A stretch of DNA of 64,000 bases. Origin: Paenibacillus rhizosphaerae (GTDB taxonomy: Bacteria; Bacillota; Bacilli; Paenibacillales; Paenibacillaceae). Shown piece by piece: positions 17,194 to 26,300 of the stretch (its first letter is position 1; each line of letters starts with the position of its first letter). The stretch lies in assembly GCF_014192015.1 (NCBI RefSeq), contig NZ_JACHXJ010000004.1, forward strand, positions 124,001-188,000. The letters run 5' to 3'. The notes beneath the pieces were generated by a model. It ran no database searches and had not been told where the DNA came from. It worked only from the letters and a program-made list of their open reading frames with translations. Made by a program: the position numbers and the translations under genes.

Positions 17194-17219
17194 GTATGTC
17201 ACCTAACCTTACAAACTCG

Positions 17220-17248
17220 TTGATAAAACTTATGAAAGCACTTACAAT
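17220..17248 (+). promoter_or_regulatory. Sigma-A promoter for the membrane AraC regulator
   Basis: TTGATA (17220-17225), 17-bp spacer, TACAAT (17243-17248). It overlaps the cre-like site at 17232-17246. Confidence 0.65.
17232..17246. promoter_or_regulatory. cre-like site (CcpA) over the promoter
   Basis: ATGAAAGCACTTACA matches the cre consensus WTGNAANCGNWNNCW except for A in place of the central G. It covers the spacer and part of the -10, a position for direct repression by CcpA. Confidence 0.6.
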
Positions 17249-17321
17249 GTTGATATTTAGACATGTTTCGCGATGGGTTTTGTCGAATCGGCATCCAGAA
17301 TGAAGAGAGGAGAAGTGATCC

Positions 17322-19652
17322 ATGCGATGGGCCAATGGATGGAAAACCCAGTACATTTTCGTTCGATTCATGATCCCTTATTTCTTATTCATGCTGTTTA
17401 CCCTGCTTGCAGGGGCCCTGTTTTACAGGCAAACCTATGATGTGGTGAAAAAGGAAGTCACGCACAGCAACCTGCAGATGCTGGACCAGGTGAAGGAAAC
17501 GGTCGACAGCCGTTTCAACGAGATTAACCGGATCTCCCTGCAGCTGCAAAGCGATCCGGCCGTTCAAAGCTTTCAGCAGGTGAAGGAACCGTTCCGGGAC
17601 ACAACGGCGTACAAGGTGTACAGGACGCAAAAAAGCCTCTACAGCTACAATGCAGCCAATGGATTTATTCTCAACTACTATCTAATCTTCAAAAATAGCG
17701 ATTTGGCGCTATCCCCGGATTCCACTTATGAACTTCCCTCGTTCTACCGTTACATGTTCTCGGACCCCAGCAAGGATTACGCAGCTTGGAGGAATGATCT
17801 TCTCGGCAATTTTCGCAACCGGGAAATCATGTCGTCCGGATCCACGGTGTATCAAGGCAAGACGACGGATCTGCTGGCCTATGTCCAATCTCTCGGATAC
17901 CCCGGCCATATTCAGGGGGCGCTGATGATTCTGGTGGACAACCAGCGCCTGCAGTCGCTTCTGCGGGGAATCGACATCTCCGACGGGGGCTGGGTATCCA
18001 TCGTGGATGAGAAAGGACGCCTGGTTACGTCTCTGTCAAGCGGCGACATGGTGACCCGTCAGAGCCTGCCGCCGGGAGCGAAATCCGGAGTGATCGAGGC
18101 TTCAGCCGCTACCGGCGGCATGATGATGACCTACACCACCTCGTCTTATAACGGATGGTCCTATGTCGTTGCCCAGCCGCCCCATGTCGTCCTGAGTAAA
18201 GTGATGGCCATCAAGCATACCACCGTGACCATTCTCCTGGCGTTCCTGATTGTTGGCCTCATCCTTGCCTATCTGTTCGCCACCCGGAGCGGCAGGCCGA
18301 TCGTGAACATCACAACTGCCCTGACATCCCGGCTGAACGGCGGGGAATTGAAGCGGCCAAAGGATATGTACGGCTATATCCAGCACTCGCTCGCGCGCCT
18401 GATCGACAACAACGACGAACTGCAGCAGGAAATCGAAAGACAGGCTCCGCTGCTGCGAGAGTCGTTCTTCGGGCGGCTTCTTCAGGGAGAATACCTGATG
18501 GCTGAACACGTCGAATCCCTGCTGAAGCATCAAAACGCCGATATTCAGGGCAGCGGCTGCGCCGTCGGAATCGTTCAGTTTCACCGCGGCGGACACCGGT
18601 TTCAGGAGGAGGAGCTGCGCGAGCTCGATATCGAACGCGTCCTCATCCAGGATATGCTGGGCCGGACGCTGAAGGGCTGTCCTTTCACTTACCCGGTCGC
18701 CGAGGATAGAATCGCCGTTCTGTTCGTCAACGGACAAGGCGATCCCGGCGCCTTCCGCAAGACGGTGGAACGGGAGCTGCAGCAGCTGACGCTGGAAATC
18801 AGCCGCCACGCGCTCCAGGCAGGCTTCGCGATGGGAGGCTACCGCACCTCGCTCCTTGAAGTGCCGGAATCCTTTGAAGAAGCGAGGCAGGCGCTCTCCC
18901 GGCTGCAGGAAGCCGGGACCAGCCAGTCCATCTGGTTCGAGGATCTGGCTCATGATCACCGTGGTTTTTATTTTCCGGCGGAATCGGAAAACCGCCTTAT
19001 GAATTACATCAAAGCAGGCGAGACGGAGGAGGTCGGGAAGCTGCTTGCTTCCCTGTACCGGGAAAATTTCGAGGAGCGGCATCTTCCCTTGGGGATGCAG
19101 CAGCTGTTCGTTCTCGACCTGGTCGGCTGCCTGGTCAAAGTGCAGGATCAGCTGATGGTGAAGGAGCAGGCGGACATGAGGCACCTGCTGCAGCAGCTCG
19201 GCACGGCCAATCACCCGAAGCAGGCGTTTGACAACGCGGCGGAGAGATTCGCGGAAATTTCGGACGACATCGATCGGCGCAAGAAGAGCCGCAACGTCCA
19301 ATTGATCCGCGATACGGTGGACTACATTCATCACCAATACGGACAGGCGGATCTCAGCCTCGATGCCGCGGCGGATCATCTGCATATATCCAAGGGGTAC
19401 CTGTCGCAATTTTTCAAAGAACAGACGGGCGTCAATTTTTCCGAATACGTCGAGAACCTCCGGATGGACAAAGCCAAGCAGCTGTTGTCCGGGACCGGCC
19501 TGCCGATCCGGGAAATTGCGAAGCAGGTCGGTTACCACTCGTCCAGCACCTTCTGCCGGGCCTTCAAGCGCGGCAGCGGCATCAGCGCGACAGCGTACCG
19601 CGATATCGCACATAAGAAACCGGCGTCCCCTCTCCACCGTCAGGATGTTTAA
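17322..19652 (+). CDS. Membrane-bound AraC-family regulator of the fucoside locus
   Basis: A 776-aa protein with an N-terminal helix (about residues 14-36), a large extracytoplasmic Cache-like sensor, a second helix (about 302-323), a cytoplasmic region of about 320 residues and a C-terminal double HTH (LSLDAAADHLHISKGYLSQFFKEQTG, then LPIREIAKQVGYHSSSTFCRAFKR). This layout, in which an AraC protein is itself membrane-anchored, is common beside Paenibacillus sugar importers. GAGAGGAGAAG precedes the ATG. It is followed by a terminator and then the permease genes, so it is a separate unit that probably activates them on sensing an external sugar. Confidence 0.9.
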   Translation: MRWANGWKTQYIFVRFMIPYFLFMLFTLLAGALFYRQTYDVVKKEVTHSNLQMLDQVKETVDSRFNEINRISLQLQSDPAVQSFQQVKEPFRDTTAYKVYRTQKSLYSYNAANGFILNYYLIFKNSDLALSPDSTYELPSFYRYMFSDPSKDYAAWRNDLLGNFRNREIMSSGSTVYQGKTTDLLAYVQSLGYPGHIQGALMILVDNQRLQSLLRGIDISDGGWVSIVDEKGRLVTSLSSGDMVTRQSLPPGAKSGVIEASAATGGMMMTYTTSSYNGWSYVVAQPPHVVLSKVMAIKHTTVTILLAFLIVGLILAYLFATRSGRPIVNITTALTSRLNGGELKRPKDMYGYIQHSLARLIDNNDELQQEIERQAPLLRESFFGRLLQGEYLMAEHVESLLKHQNADIQGSGCAVGIVQFHRGGHRFQEEELRELDIERVLIQDMLGRTLKGCPFTYPVAEDRIAVLFVNGQGDPGAFRKTVERELQQLTLEISRHALQAGFAMGGYRTSLLEVPESFEEARQALSRLQEAGTSQSIWFEDLAHDHRGFYFPAESENRLMNYIKAGETEEVGKLLASLYRENFEERHLPLGMQQLFVLDLVGCLVKVQDQLMVKEQADMRHLLQQLGTANHPKQAFDNAAERFAEISDDIDRRKKSRNVQLIRDTVDYIHHQYGQADLSLDAAADHLHISKGYLSQFFKEQTGVNFSEYVENLRMDKAKQLLSGTGLPIREIAKQVGYHSSSTFCRAFKRGSGISATAYRDIAHKKPASPLHRQDV

Positions 19653-19662
19653 GCGCTTTTTG

Positions 19663-19691
19663 GGCCAGGGATATCCTGGCCTTTTCGCTTT
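19663..19691 (+). terminator. Terminator after the AraC regulator
   Basis: GGCCAGG/CCTGGCC stem (19663-19669, 19675-19681), 5-nt loop, TTTTCGCTTT. Confidence 0.75.
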
Positions 19692-19817
19692 ACAGAGATA
19701 CCCCGCCAGCGTCCGGCTGCCTAAGACAAATACGCTCGAATCTTACGAAATGTATACAAGCCGAACAAAGGTCAACGGCCTTTCTGAACGAGGGTAAACC
19801 CGCCGGGGAACAGGCAA

Positions 19818-19847
19818 TTTACACCTTGGGCGGTCCCGGTCTATGCT
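19818..19847 (+). promoter_or_regulatory. Candidate promoter of the fucoside ABC operon
   Basis: TTTACA (19818-19823), 18-bp spacer, TATGCT (19842-19847), 28 bp before the first permease gene. Confidence 0.55.
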
Positions 19848-19874
19848 GGGTCCAATCAAGGGGGTGAAAATGAA

Positions 19875-20837
19875 ATGAGCATGTCGGTGACCGGGCGAAA
19901 GACAAGGGCAGCGCGCAGGACGGAAAGGAGACCTGCCATAAAGAAGCTGATCCACAGCTGGCAGTTATACGTGCTGATGGCGCTGCCGCTCCTGTATTTG
20001 ATCATTTTCAAGTACGTACCCATGTATGGCGCCCAAATCGCTTTCAAGAACTTTATTGTGACCAAAGGAATTTGGGGAAGCGAGTGGGTCGGGCTGAAGC
20101 ACTTTGAGCGCTTTGTCCATTCGTACGACTTTTGGAGGATTTTGAAAAATACCCTGATCCTCAGCTTTTACAACCTGGCTGCGAGCTTTCCGTTTCCCAT
20201 TCTGCTGGCGCTTGGCCTCAACTATTTGCGGGGGCGGGTATTCAAGCGGGCGGTGCAGATGGTCACGTACGCCCCGCATTTCATCTCGATCGTCGTCATC
20301 GTCGGGATTATCCGGGAGCTGCTCGACCCGAGAACGGGAATCGTCAACAAGCTCCTCGGCTTTATCGGTGTGGGGCCGATCAATTTTATGGGCGAGATTT
20401 CGATGTTCTCTTCCATTTATGTCTGGTCGGACGTCTGGCAGCATGCGGGCTTTAACTGCATCATTTTTATTGCGGCGCTTGCCGCAATCGACCCTGCCCT
20501 GCATGAAGCGGCCGTAGTCGACGGGGCCAGCAAGCTGCGCCGGATGTGGCATATCGACTTGCCCGGCATCATGCCTATGGCGATCATCCTTCTGATCCTG
20601 AGCACCGGGCATGTGCTCGACGTCGGTTTCGAGAAGGTGCTCCTTCTCCAGAACCCTATTAACCTGAAGGCGTCCGAGATTATCGACACATTCGTGTACA
20701 AGGTCGGCCTGACCTCGCAGGTGGCGAATTACTCGTACTCGACCGCCATCGGTTTGTTCAAGTCGGTCATTAACCTGGTGCTGCTCATCGTGGTCAACAA
20801 GATCGCACAGCAGTCGAAGCAGGCAAGTCTGTGGTAA
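19875..20837 (+). CDS. lplB: ABC sugar importer permease, LplB type
   Basis: A 320-aa inner permease subunit of a CUT1 carbohydrate importer. Six hydrophobic spans follow a basic N-terminus, starting SWQLYVLMALPLLYLIIFKYVPMYG. The EAA loop that contacts the ATPase is HEAAVVDGASKLRRMWHIDLP. No ATPase gene is in the cluster, so it probably uses a shared MsmX-type ATPase encoded elsewhere. GGGGGTG precedes the ATG. It is the first gene of the four-gene operon ending with GH29. Confidence 0.92.
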   Translation: MSMSVTGRKTRAARRTERRPAIKKLIHSWQLYVLMALPLLYLIIFKYVPMYGAQIAFKNFIVTKGIWGSEWVGLKHFERFVHSYDFWRILKNTLILSFYNLAASFPFPILLALGLNYLRGRVFKRAVQMVTYAPHFISIVVIVGIIRELLDPRTGIVNKLLGFIGVGPINFMGEISMFSSIYVWSDVWQHAGFNCIIFIAALAAIDPALHEAAVVDGASKLRRMWHIDLPGIMPMAIILLILSTGHVLDVGFEKVLLLQNPINLKASEIIDTFVYKVGLTSQVANYSYSTAIGLFKSVINLVLLIVVNKIAQQSKQASLW

Positions 20838-20849
20838 GGAGGGAAGCTC

Positions 20850-21749
20850 ATGAACGGCACTTTGCGCAATGATTCCCGGGGGGACAAGGTGTTCTCGCTC
20901 GTGAACGGCGCCATTGTCACCCTGTTTTTTATCAGCGTGCTCTATCCGATCGTGTACATTGTCAGCGCGTCTTTCAGCGACTCCAATGCCGTCGTGTCCG
21001 GCAAGGTATGGCTGTGGCCGGTGCGTCCGACGCTGGAAGGCTATGCCGCTGTGTTCGACTACAAGATGGTATGGACCGGATTTAAAAACTCCGTCGTCTA
21101 CACCGTGACAGGCACCGCCCTCAACGTCTTCCTGACGGTGCTGGCCGCTTATCCGCTGTCCCGTAAAGACCTGTACGGCAAAAACGTATTCATGATTCTA
21201 TTCATGTTCACGACGATGTTTACGGGGGGACTGATCCCCAGCTATCTGCTGGTGCGGGAGCTCGGTATGCTCGATACGATCTGGTCCATGATCATTCCGG
21301 GAGCGCTGACCGTTTGGAATGTCATCATCGCCCGGACGTATTTTCAAATGTCCATACCGGACGAGCTGCTGGAGGCGGCACGGCTGGACGGATGCAACGA
21401 TTTCCAGTTTCTGTGGAAGGTGGTCATCCGGCTGTCGGGACCCATCCTCGCCGTGATCACGCTGTATTATGCGTCGGCCAACTGGAACCAGTATTTCAAC
21501 GCAATGATTTATTTGAAATCCCAGGACCACTACCCGCTGCAGCTCGTGCTTCGCGATATTCTGATCCAGAACGATGTCGACACGGCGATGCTGGCAGCCG
21601 ATCCGCAGGATGCGGCCCGCAGGGAGGCGCTCAAAATTTTGCTGAAGTATTCCTTGATTGTGATTTCCATCTTTCCGCTTTTGGTCGTGTATCCTTTCGT
21701 TCAGAAATTTCTGGTGAAGGGCGTCATGATCGGCTCATTAAAGGGATAA
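20850..21749 (+). CDS. lplC: ABC sugar importer permease, LplC/YtcP type
   Basis: A 299-aa second permease subunit. It starts 12 bp after lplB with AAGGAGGG. Family features: ALYPIVYIVSASFSD-like first helix region (LYPIVYIVSASFSDSNAV), MFTTMFTGGLIPSYL, and the EAA loop LEAARLDGCNDFQFLWKVVIRLSGP. It ends with PFVQKFLVKGVMIGSLKG, the typical C-terminus of this family. It pairs with lplB and the lipoprotein to import an oligosaccharide, most likely a fucose-containing one given the downstream hydrolase. Confidence 0.92.
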   Translation: MNGTLRNDSRGDKVFSLVNGAIVTLFFISVLYPIVYIVSASFSDSNAVVSGKVWLWPVRPTLEGYAAVFDYKMVWTGFKNSVVYTVTGTALNVFLTVLAAYPLSRKDLYGKNVFMILFMFTTMFTGGLIPSYLLVRELGMLDTIWSMIIPGALTVWNVIIARTYFQMSIPDELLEAARLDGCNDFQFLWKVVIRLSGPILAVITLYYASANWNQYFNAMIYLKSQDHYPLQLVLRDILIQNDVDTAMLAADPQDAARREALKILLKYSLIVISIFPLLVVYPFVQKFLVKGVMIGSLKG

Positions 21750-21762
21750 GGAGATGATCGGT

Positions 21763-23436
21763 GTGAAAAGAAAGTTTCTGTCTTTGCTGCTCATGTCCGC
21801 TGTCATGATCGGCCTGCTCGGCGCATGCGGCAGCGGGGATTCGGGAGGCGCGCCGGCGGCGGAGCCGGGTGCCGGTGAAGCGGTGAGCGATGCGGGCGTG
21901 TTTCCGATCGTGAACGACAAACTGACGCTCAAGGTCATGATCGGCGCCAATCCGGCTGTCGAAGATTTCAACACGAACGAATTCACCAAATACTTCGAAG
22001 AAAAGACGAATATTCATGTGGAGTGGGAAATTGCAACGGCCGAAAAGCTCAACCTGGCGCTGGCGAGCGGCGACCTGCCAGACGTCATCATGAGCATGAA
22101 CGTCACGCCGGAGCAGCAGGCGTTGTACGGAGAACAGGGGGTCATTCTTCCTCTGAACGATTACATTGAGAAATACGGCCTGAATACGAAAAAAATGTTT
22201 GAGGAAAGTCCGCTGGTCAAACCGACGATCACCTCGGCTGACGGGAACATTTACGCCCTGCCGGCTCCCAACGAATGCTACCACTGCTCCATGCGACAGA
22301 AGTTGTGGATCTACGAGCCGTGGCTGAAGGCGCTCAATCTGGAGATGCCGGCCACGATCGATGAATTTTATGAGGTGCTGAAGGCGTTTAAGACCCAGGA
22401 CCCGAATAAAAACGGGAAGGCCGACGAAATCCCGTTCTCGGGAGCGCCGCAGACGACGCAAAATTCGACCCTGACGACGAGTGTGGAAAACTTCCTGATG
22501 AACTCATTCACATACGCGCCATATACACGGATGTATGTGAATGATGAGGGCAAAGTCGACGTTCCGTTCGTCAAGGACGGTTGGAAGGAAGGGCTGGCCT
22601 TCCTGCACAAGCTGTACGCCGAAGGCTTGATGGATCCGCAATCGCTGACCCGGGATCCCGCGCAGCTCGTTCAGCTGGGGGAAAATCCGGACTTGCCGAT
22701 TTTGGGCGCCGCCTCCGGCCCTAATATGAGCGTGCTCACCCAGCTAAGCGGTGCGAGCGGCCGGTGGAAGGATTATGTCGCTGTACCTCCGCTGAAAGGC
22801 CCGGAAGGGATTCAGGTGACGCAGTACGATCCTTATCAGGTGGCCCCGGGGCAGTTCGTGATCACGAACAAGGCGAAAAATCCGGCGGCGGCCTTCCGCT
22901 TCGCGGACGCCCTGTACGACCGGGAAATGACGCTGCGCTCAACGATCGGAGAGCCGGATAAGGACTGGAGATGGGCCAAAGAAGGCGAAATCGGATTAAA
23001 CGGCAAGCAGGCGGTCTATAAAGACATGTCCCAATTCGGGGTGACGCAGAACAAGCACTGGGCGCAGACCGGCATCGCCTACCGTCCGAATTCGCTGCGC
23101 CTCGGCGCCGTGGAGGACAAGGAAAACCCGCTGGAATCGATCCTGTACAACGAGACGAAGACCAAATATGAGCCCTATCGCGTCAAGGTCGAGACAGTGC
23201 TGCCGCCGCTCAATTTTACAGTGGACCAATCGCAGGAGCTGGCCGACCTGTCCAAGACGATCTTCGATTACACGAACGAAATGATGGCGCGCTTCATTAT
23301 CGGCGACGCCGACATCAGCGCCCAGTGGGACGAGTACCTGTCGACGCTGAAGAGCATGGGGCTGGACCGATACCTGGAAATCTACCAGGAAGCGTACGAT
23401 GCGCGCAAATCCGTGGCATCCGAGACCCAATCGTAA
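21763..23436 (+). CDS. Extracellular sugar-binding lipoprotein of the ABC importer
   Basis: A 557-aa solute-binding protein of the LplA/YtcQ type. The GTG at 21763 is chosen because AAGGAG at 21748-21753 gives 9-bp spacing; the ATG at 21754 abuts the Shine-Dalgarno. Signal peptide with lipobox LGAC (Cys about residue 24), so it is lipid-anchored outside the membrane. VIMSMNVTPEQQALYGEQGVILPLNDYI and PFSGAPQT are typical of the family. It starts 13 bp after lplC in the same operon. The sugar is inferred from the GH29 neighbour. Confidence 0.92.
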   Translation: MKRKFLSLLLMSAVMIGLLGACGSGDSGGAPAAEPGAGEAVSDAGVFPIVNDKLTLKVMIGANPAVEDFNTNEFTKYFEEKTNIHVEWEIATAEKLNLALASGDLPDVIMSMNVTPEQQALYGEQGVILPLNDYIEKYGLNTKKMFEESPLVKPTITSADGNIYALPAPNECYHCSMRQKLWIYEPWLKALNLEMPATIDEFYEVLKAFKTQDPNKNGKADEIPFSGAPQTTQNSTLTTSVENFLMNSFTYAPYTRMYVNDEGKVDVPFVKDGWKEGLAFLHKLYAEGLMDPQSLTRDPAQLVQLGENPDLPILGAASGPNMSVLTQLSGASGRWKDYVAVPPLKGPEGIQVTQYDPYQVAPGQFVITNKAKNPAAAFRFADALYDREMTLRSTIGEPDKDWRWAKEGEIGLNGKQAVYKDMSQFGVTQNKHWAQTGIAYRPNSLRLGAVEDKENPLESILYNETKTKYEPYRVKVETVLPPLNFTVDQSQELADLSKTIFDYTNEMMARFIIGDADISAQWDEYLSTLKSMGLDRYLEIYQEAYDARKSVASETQS

Positions 23437-23452
23437 GGAGGGAACTTCGATC

Positions 23453-24826
23453 ATGACCGCTATTCAATCGCACGCCTTTACCGTTCCGGACAAATGGAAG
23501 TGGTTTACCGAGAGCCGTTACGGGATGTTTATCCATTGGGGGCCTTACGCGCAGTACGGGCGCGGGGAACAGGTGCTGTTCCGTGAGCATTTGGACCACA
23601 AGGAGTATGCGGAGCAGGCCTGCGCATGGAACCCGAAGCATTACGATCCCGAATTGTGGGCCTATACGGCGAGAAAAGCCGGGTTTAAATATGCCTGCTT
23701 TACGACCCGGCACCACGACGGCTACTGCATGTGGGACAGCGCTTATACGGACTACTCCAGCGCCAAGCAGGCTCCGCAAAGGGATTTTGTCCGTGAATAC
23801 ACCGAGGCCTTCCGCAAGGAAGGGCTTCGGATCGGACTGTATTACTCGTGGATCGATTGGCGGCTGCCGGCGTATTTCGACGGTCCGGCCAAGGATCCGG
23901 TGGGGTGGGAGAAGGTCCGCGCCTATCTTCACGCCCAAGTCAAAGAGCTGCTGACGAACTACGGAAAGATCGACCACTTCTTCTTCGACGGGGTGTGGCC
24001 CCGGAATGCGGACGATCTGCAGAGTGTGAAGCTGGTGGAGGAAATGCGGGCACTGCAGCCGGATATTCTTATCAACAACCGGCTCGGTTATTCCGCCGCC
24101 CATGACGGGTATCGGGCCGACGGGGGCGTGGGTGCCGGCGATTCCGATACGCTCGGCGACTTCGGCACCCCGGAGCATGTGATCCATGCCGAGCAGAAGC
24201 GGCTGTGGGAGTCGTGTCAGGTGACGACATGGCGGCTCTGGAGCCATGTAATCGGCGAGCGGTGGCGTCCGGCGGACGTGCTGCTTGACATGCTGTGCGA
24301 AAGCGCCGAGAAAGGCGGCGGCCACGGGGGCAACCTCCTGCTCAACGTCGGCCCGACGGCGGACGGGCAGCTTCCGCCCGAATTCGTGGAGCGGGCGCTG
24401 GAGATCGGGCGCTGGCTGGAGGTGCACGGCGAGGCAGTGTACGGCACGGACGGAGGCTCCGTCACCGAGTTTATTACCCGCGGACGGCAGACGACCCGCG
24501 GCAACAACTTGTATTTGATCATCCGGTTCTGGGACGGCCGCCCGGACATGAGGCTGGCTGACTTGACCACCCGGGTGAAGGGCGTCAAGCTGTTGACCAC
24601 GGGGCAGGAGCTCGCGTTCGAACAGAACGGCGATGAGCTGTGGATTCACGGGCTGCCGCTGGAGGCTCCGACACGGCTCTTCCCGGTGATCCGCGTGGAA
24701 TGCGAAGGCAAGCCTGAGGCGAATCAATGGGGCAGGGAGCGGCTGTGGGAAGGCGATCCCGCCCGGGTAGCCGACTGGGCACGCTTGCGGGGGACGTCGG
24801 TATTCGCGGATGGGGCCGAGCGTTAA
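23453..24826 (+). CDS. Intracellular alpha-L-fucosidase, GH29
   Basis: A 457-aa glycoside hydrolase family 29 enzyme. Typical features: WFTESRYGMFIHWGPYA, FTTRHHDGYCMWDS (substrate-binding His/Trp region), GLYYSWIDW, and HFFFDGVWP whose Asp179 is the likely nucleophile. LLLNVGPTADGQLPPEF is a GH29 hallmark. There is no signal peptide, so it acts on sugar already imported by the upstream ABC system. The ATG follows AAGGAGGGAAC and lies 17 bp after the lipoprotein stop. The acid/base residue is variable in GH29 and I do not assign it. It is the last gene of the operon; no strong terminator is seen downstream. Confidence 0.92.
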   Translation: MTAIQSHAFTVPDKWKWFTESRYGMFIHWGPYAQYGRGEQVLFREHLDHKEYAEQACAWNPKHYDPELWAYTARKAGFKYACFTTRHHDGYCMWDSAYTDYSSAKQAPQRDFVREYTEAFRKEGLRIGLYYSWIDWRLPAYFDGPAKDPVGWEKVRAYLHAQVKELLTNYGKIDHFFFDGVWPRNADDLQSVKLVEEMRALQPDILINNRLGYSAAHDGYRADGGVGAGDSDTLGDFGTPEHVIHAEQKRLWESCQVTTWRLWSHVIGERWRPADVLLDMLCESAEKGGGHGGNLLLNVGPTADGQLPPEFVERALEIGRWLEVHGEAVYGTDGGSVTEFITRGRQTTRGNNLYLIIRFWDGRPDMRLADLTTRVKGVKLLTTGQELAFEQNGDELWIHGLPLEAPTRLFPVIRVECEGKPEANQWGRERLWEGDPARVADWARLRGTSVFADGAER

Positions 24827-25122
24827 CCAAGCCGTGCAGTAGACTCCCGCTTAAGATACGATTTGAATTCATCCGGTCGACCGCAGTGGAAGCCATTTCG
24901 GGAGCCGGCTTTGAGCTCTGCCGGATTTAACTGCAATGCAAACCCTGACCCTGTAACCTTTAGGGCCATCTCATACTAGGCAGCCGTGTGCTTTCCCTGG
25001 GAGCTTTTCTTCCTAGGCAGCATGTGCGGAGGCTTGGAGGGATGGCTCCTTTGTTGTGGCAGAACGATGTGGCATCATTATATTCCTTTACATTTATATA
25101 ACTAATGGGTAATATAATAACC

Positions 25123-25437
25123 ATGAACACGGACAAACTGTTTGAAGCGTTATCCGAACCGAACCGGCGGAGCATGCTGGAATACTTGCGTGTGCGGGAC
25201 CGCTCTGTGGGGGAGCTTGTGGAGCTGTCGTCCCTAAGCCAGCCGGGGGTGTCCAAGCATTTGCGGATCCTGCGGGAAGCGGGGCTGGTGACCGTCCGCA
25301 GCGATGCCCAGAAGCGGATGTACAGCCTGAACGCGAAGCCGCTGGAGCAGCTTGACGATTGGCTCGGGCCCTACCGCAGGTACTGGTCCGGCAAGCTGGA
25401 TGATCTGGAGCGCTTCCTCGATGAAGAAAAGCCCTGA
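25123..25437 (+). CDS. ArsR-type winged-helix regulator
   Basis: A 104-aa regulator. LFEALSEPNRRSMLEYLRVRDRSVGELVELSSLSQPGVSKHLRILREAGLVTVR is the classical ArsR HTH wing (split here only as one family stretch, key residues SQPGVSKHL). No metal-binding cysteines are present. The final part, WLGPYRRYW-x-x-K-L-D-x-L, is typical of the subgroup paired with AHSA1/SRPBCC proteins, and such a gene follows at 25539. The start lacks a clear Shine-Dalgarno; an in-frame ATG at 25105 is an alternative. TTGTGG (25054) and an AT-rich -10 about 17 bp later may be the promoter. Confidence 0.85.
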   Translation: MNTDKLFEALSEPNRRSMLEYLRVRDRSVGELVELSSLSQPGVSKHLRILREAGLVTVRSDAQKRMYSLNAKPLEQLDDWLGPYRRYWSGKLDDLERFLDEEKP

Positions 25438-25538
25438 GCCGGAAATACCTGCCGCAGGGGTAGGGGAAAATTTGAATTCGATTGGGTAACCTGACGGAAT
25501 GATAAACTTTCAGAGGATGTGAAAAAGGAGGATCAGCC

Positions 25539-26033
25539 GTGAATTCCAATGAAATGGCCGTGGTTGAACAGGACGAACAGGGAACCCGGGTGCGGTTCGT
25601 GCGGCATTTGAAGCACCCGGTGGAGAAGGTATGGGTGGCGCTGACCGAGAACGACCAGCTGAAGCAGTGGTTTTCCGAGCTTCGCGTCGAAGATTTGCGC
25701 GAAGGCGGAGTCATCTCATTCGATATGCAGGACGGTACTTATGAAAAATTCAAAATTTTGGAGCTGAAGCCGCTGTCGGTCCTGGAATACACCTGGGCGG
25801 AGGACCGCGTCCGGTTTGAGCTGTATCCGGAGCCGCAGGGCTGCCGCCTCGTCCTGATCGAGACGATCGTCCAAGTCACCGATCATACGCCTAAGGACGT
25901 TGCCGGATGGGATGTCTGCCTGGACGTTATCGAGGCGCTGCTCGACGGCCGGACGATCGCTTCCCGGAAGGACATCTGGGAAGGGAAATATGCGCAATAT
26001 TGCGAGCGGTTTGCGGAGCTGCGGCGGGGATAA
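25539..26033 (+). CDS. AHSA1/SRPBCC-domain protein
   Basis: A 164-aa protein with the Bet v1-like AHSA1 domain: RFVRHLKHPVEKVWVALTENDQLKQWF, then LEYTWAEDRVRFEL and WDVCLDVIEALLDG. It is thought to bind a hydrophobic ligand in a deep cavity, with no catalytic residues identifiable. The GTG start at 25539 follows AAAAAGGAGG. It pairs with the ArsR-type gene 101 bp upstream, a common two-gene arrangement in Firmicutes and actinobacteria. A terminator follows. Confidence 0.87.
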   Translation: MNSNEMAVVEQDEQGTRVRFVRHLKHPVEKVWVALTENDQLKQWFSELRVEDLREGGVISFDMQDGTYEKFKILELKPLSVLEYTWAEDRVRFELYPEPQGCRLVLIETIVQVTDHTPKDVAGWDVCLDVIEALLDGRTIASRKDIWEGKYAQYCERFAELRRG

Positions 26034-26070
26034 GCCCTGAGCGGCCGGCAGCCGGGATGTACAGCAGGGA

Positions 26071-26107
26071 GCTTCCCCGGTCCGATGGGACCGGGGGCTT
26101 TTTTTGT
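26071..26107 (+). terminator. Terminator after the AHSA1 gene
   Basis: CCCCGGTCC/GGACCGGGG stem (26075-26083, 26088-26096), GATG loop, then GC and eight T residues. Confidence 0.85.
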
Positions 26108-26300
26108 GTGACGTTGGAACGGTCATCAGCTGGCGTTTCGGGCACCTCAAAGCGTACATTCGGCGGCGGGGAAGCCATAGCCTGCAAAAATGGAAAGCGG
26201 CGCTTATCATCGATCCCACGTGCTTACTGCGAATTTCGGATGGGCAGACACCGATGCAAGTAACGGAATCGGGCAAGTGAAGCTTCTATTTTTCCGATGG

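Noticed and set aside
18102..19637. 511-aa minus-strand frame inside the AraC regulator
   Set aside because: Shadow frame, no ribosome site, no recognisable domain; the plus strand has the AraC HTH.
23315..24727. 470-aa minus-strand frame opposite GH29
   Set aside because: The plus strand encodes a full alpha-fucosidase; the antisense product is low-complexity.
24976..25025. Repeated CTAGGCAGC near 24978 and 25014
   Set aside because: Only 9 bp, two copies; not enough for an attachment site or transposon end.
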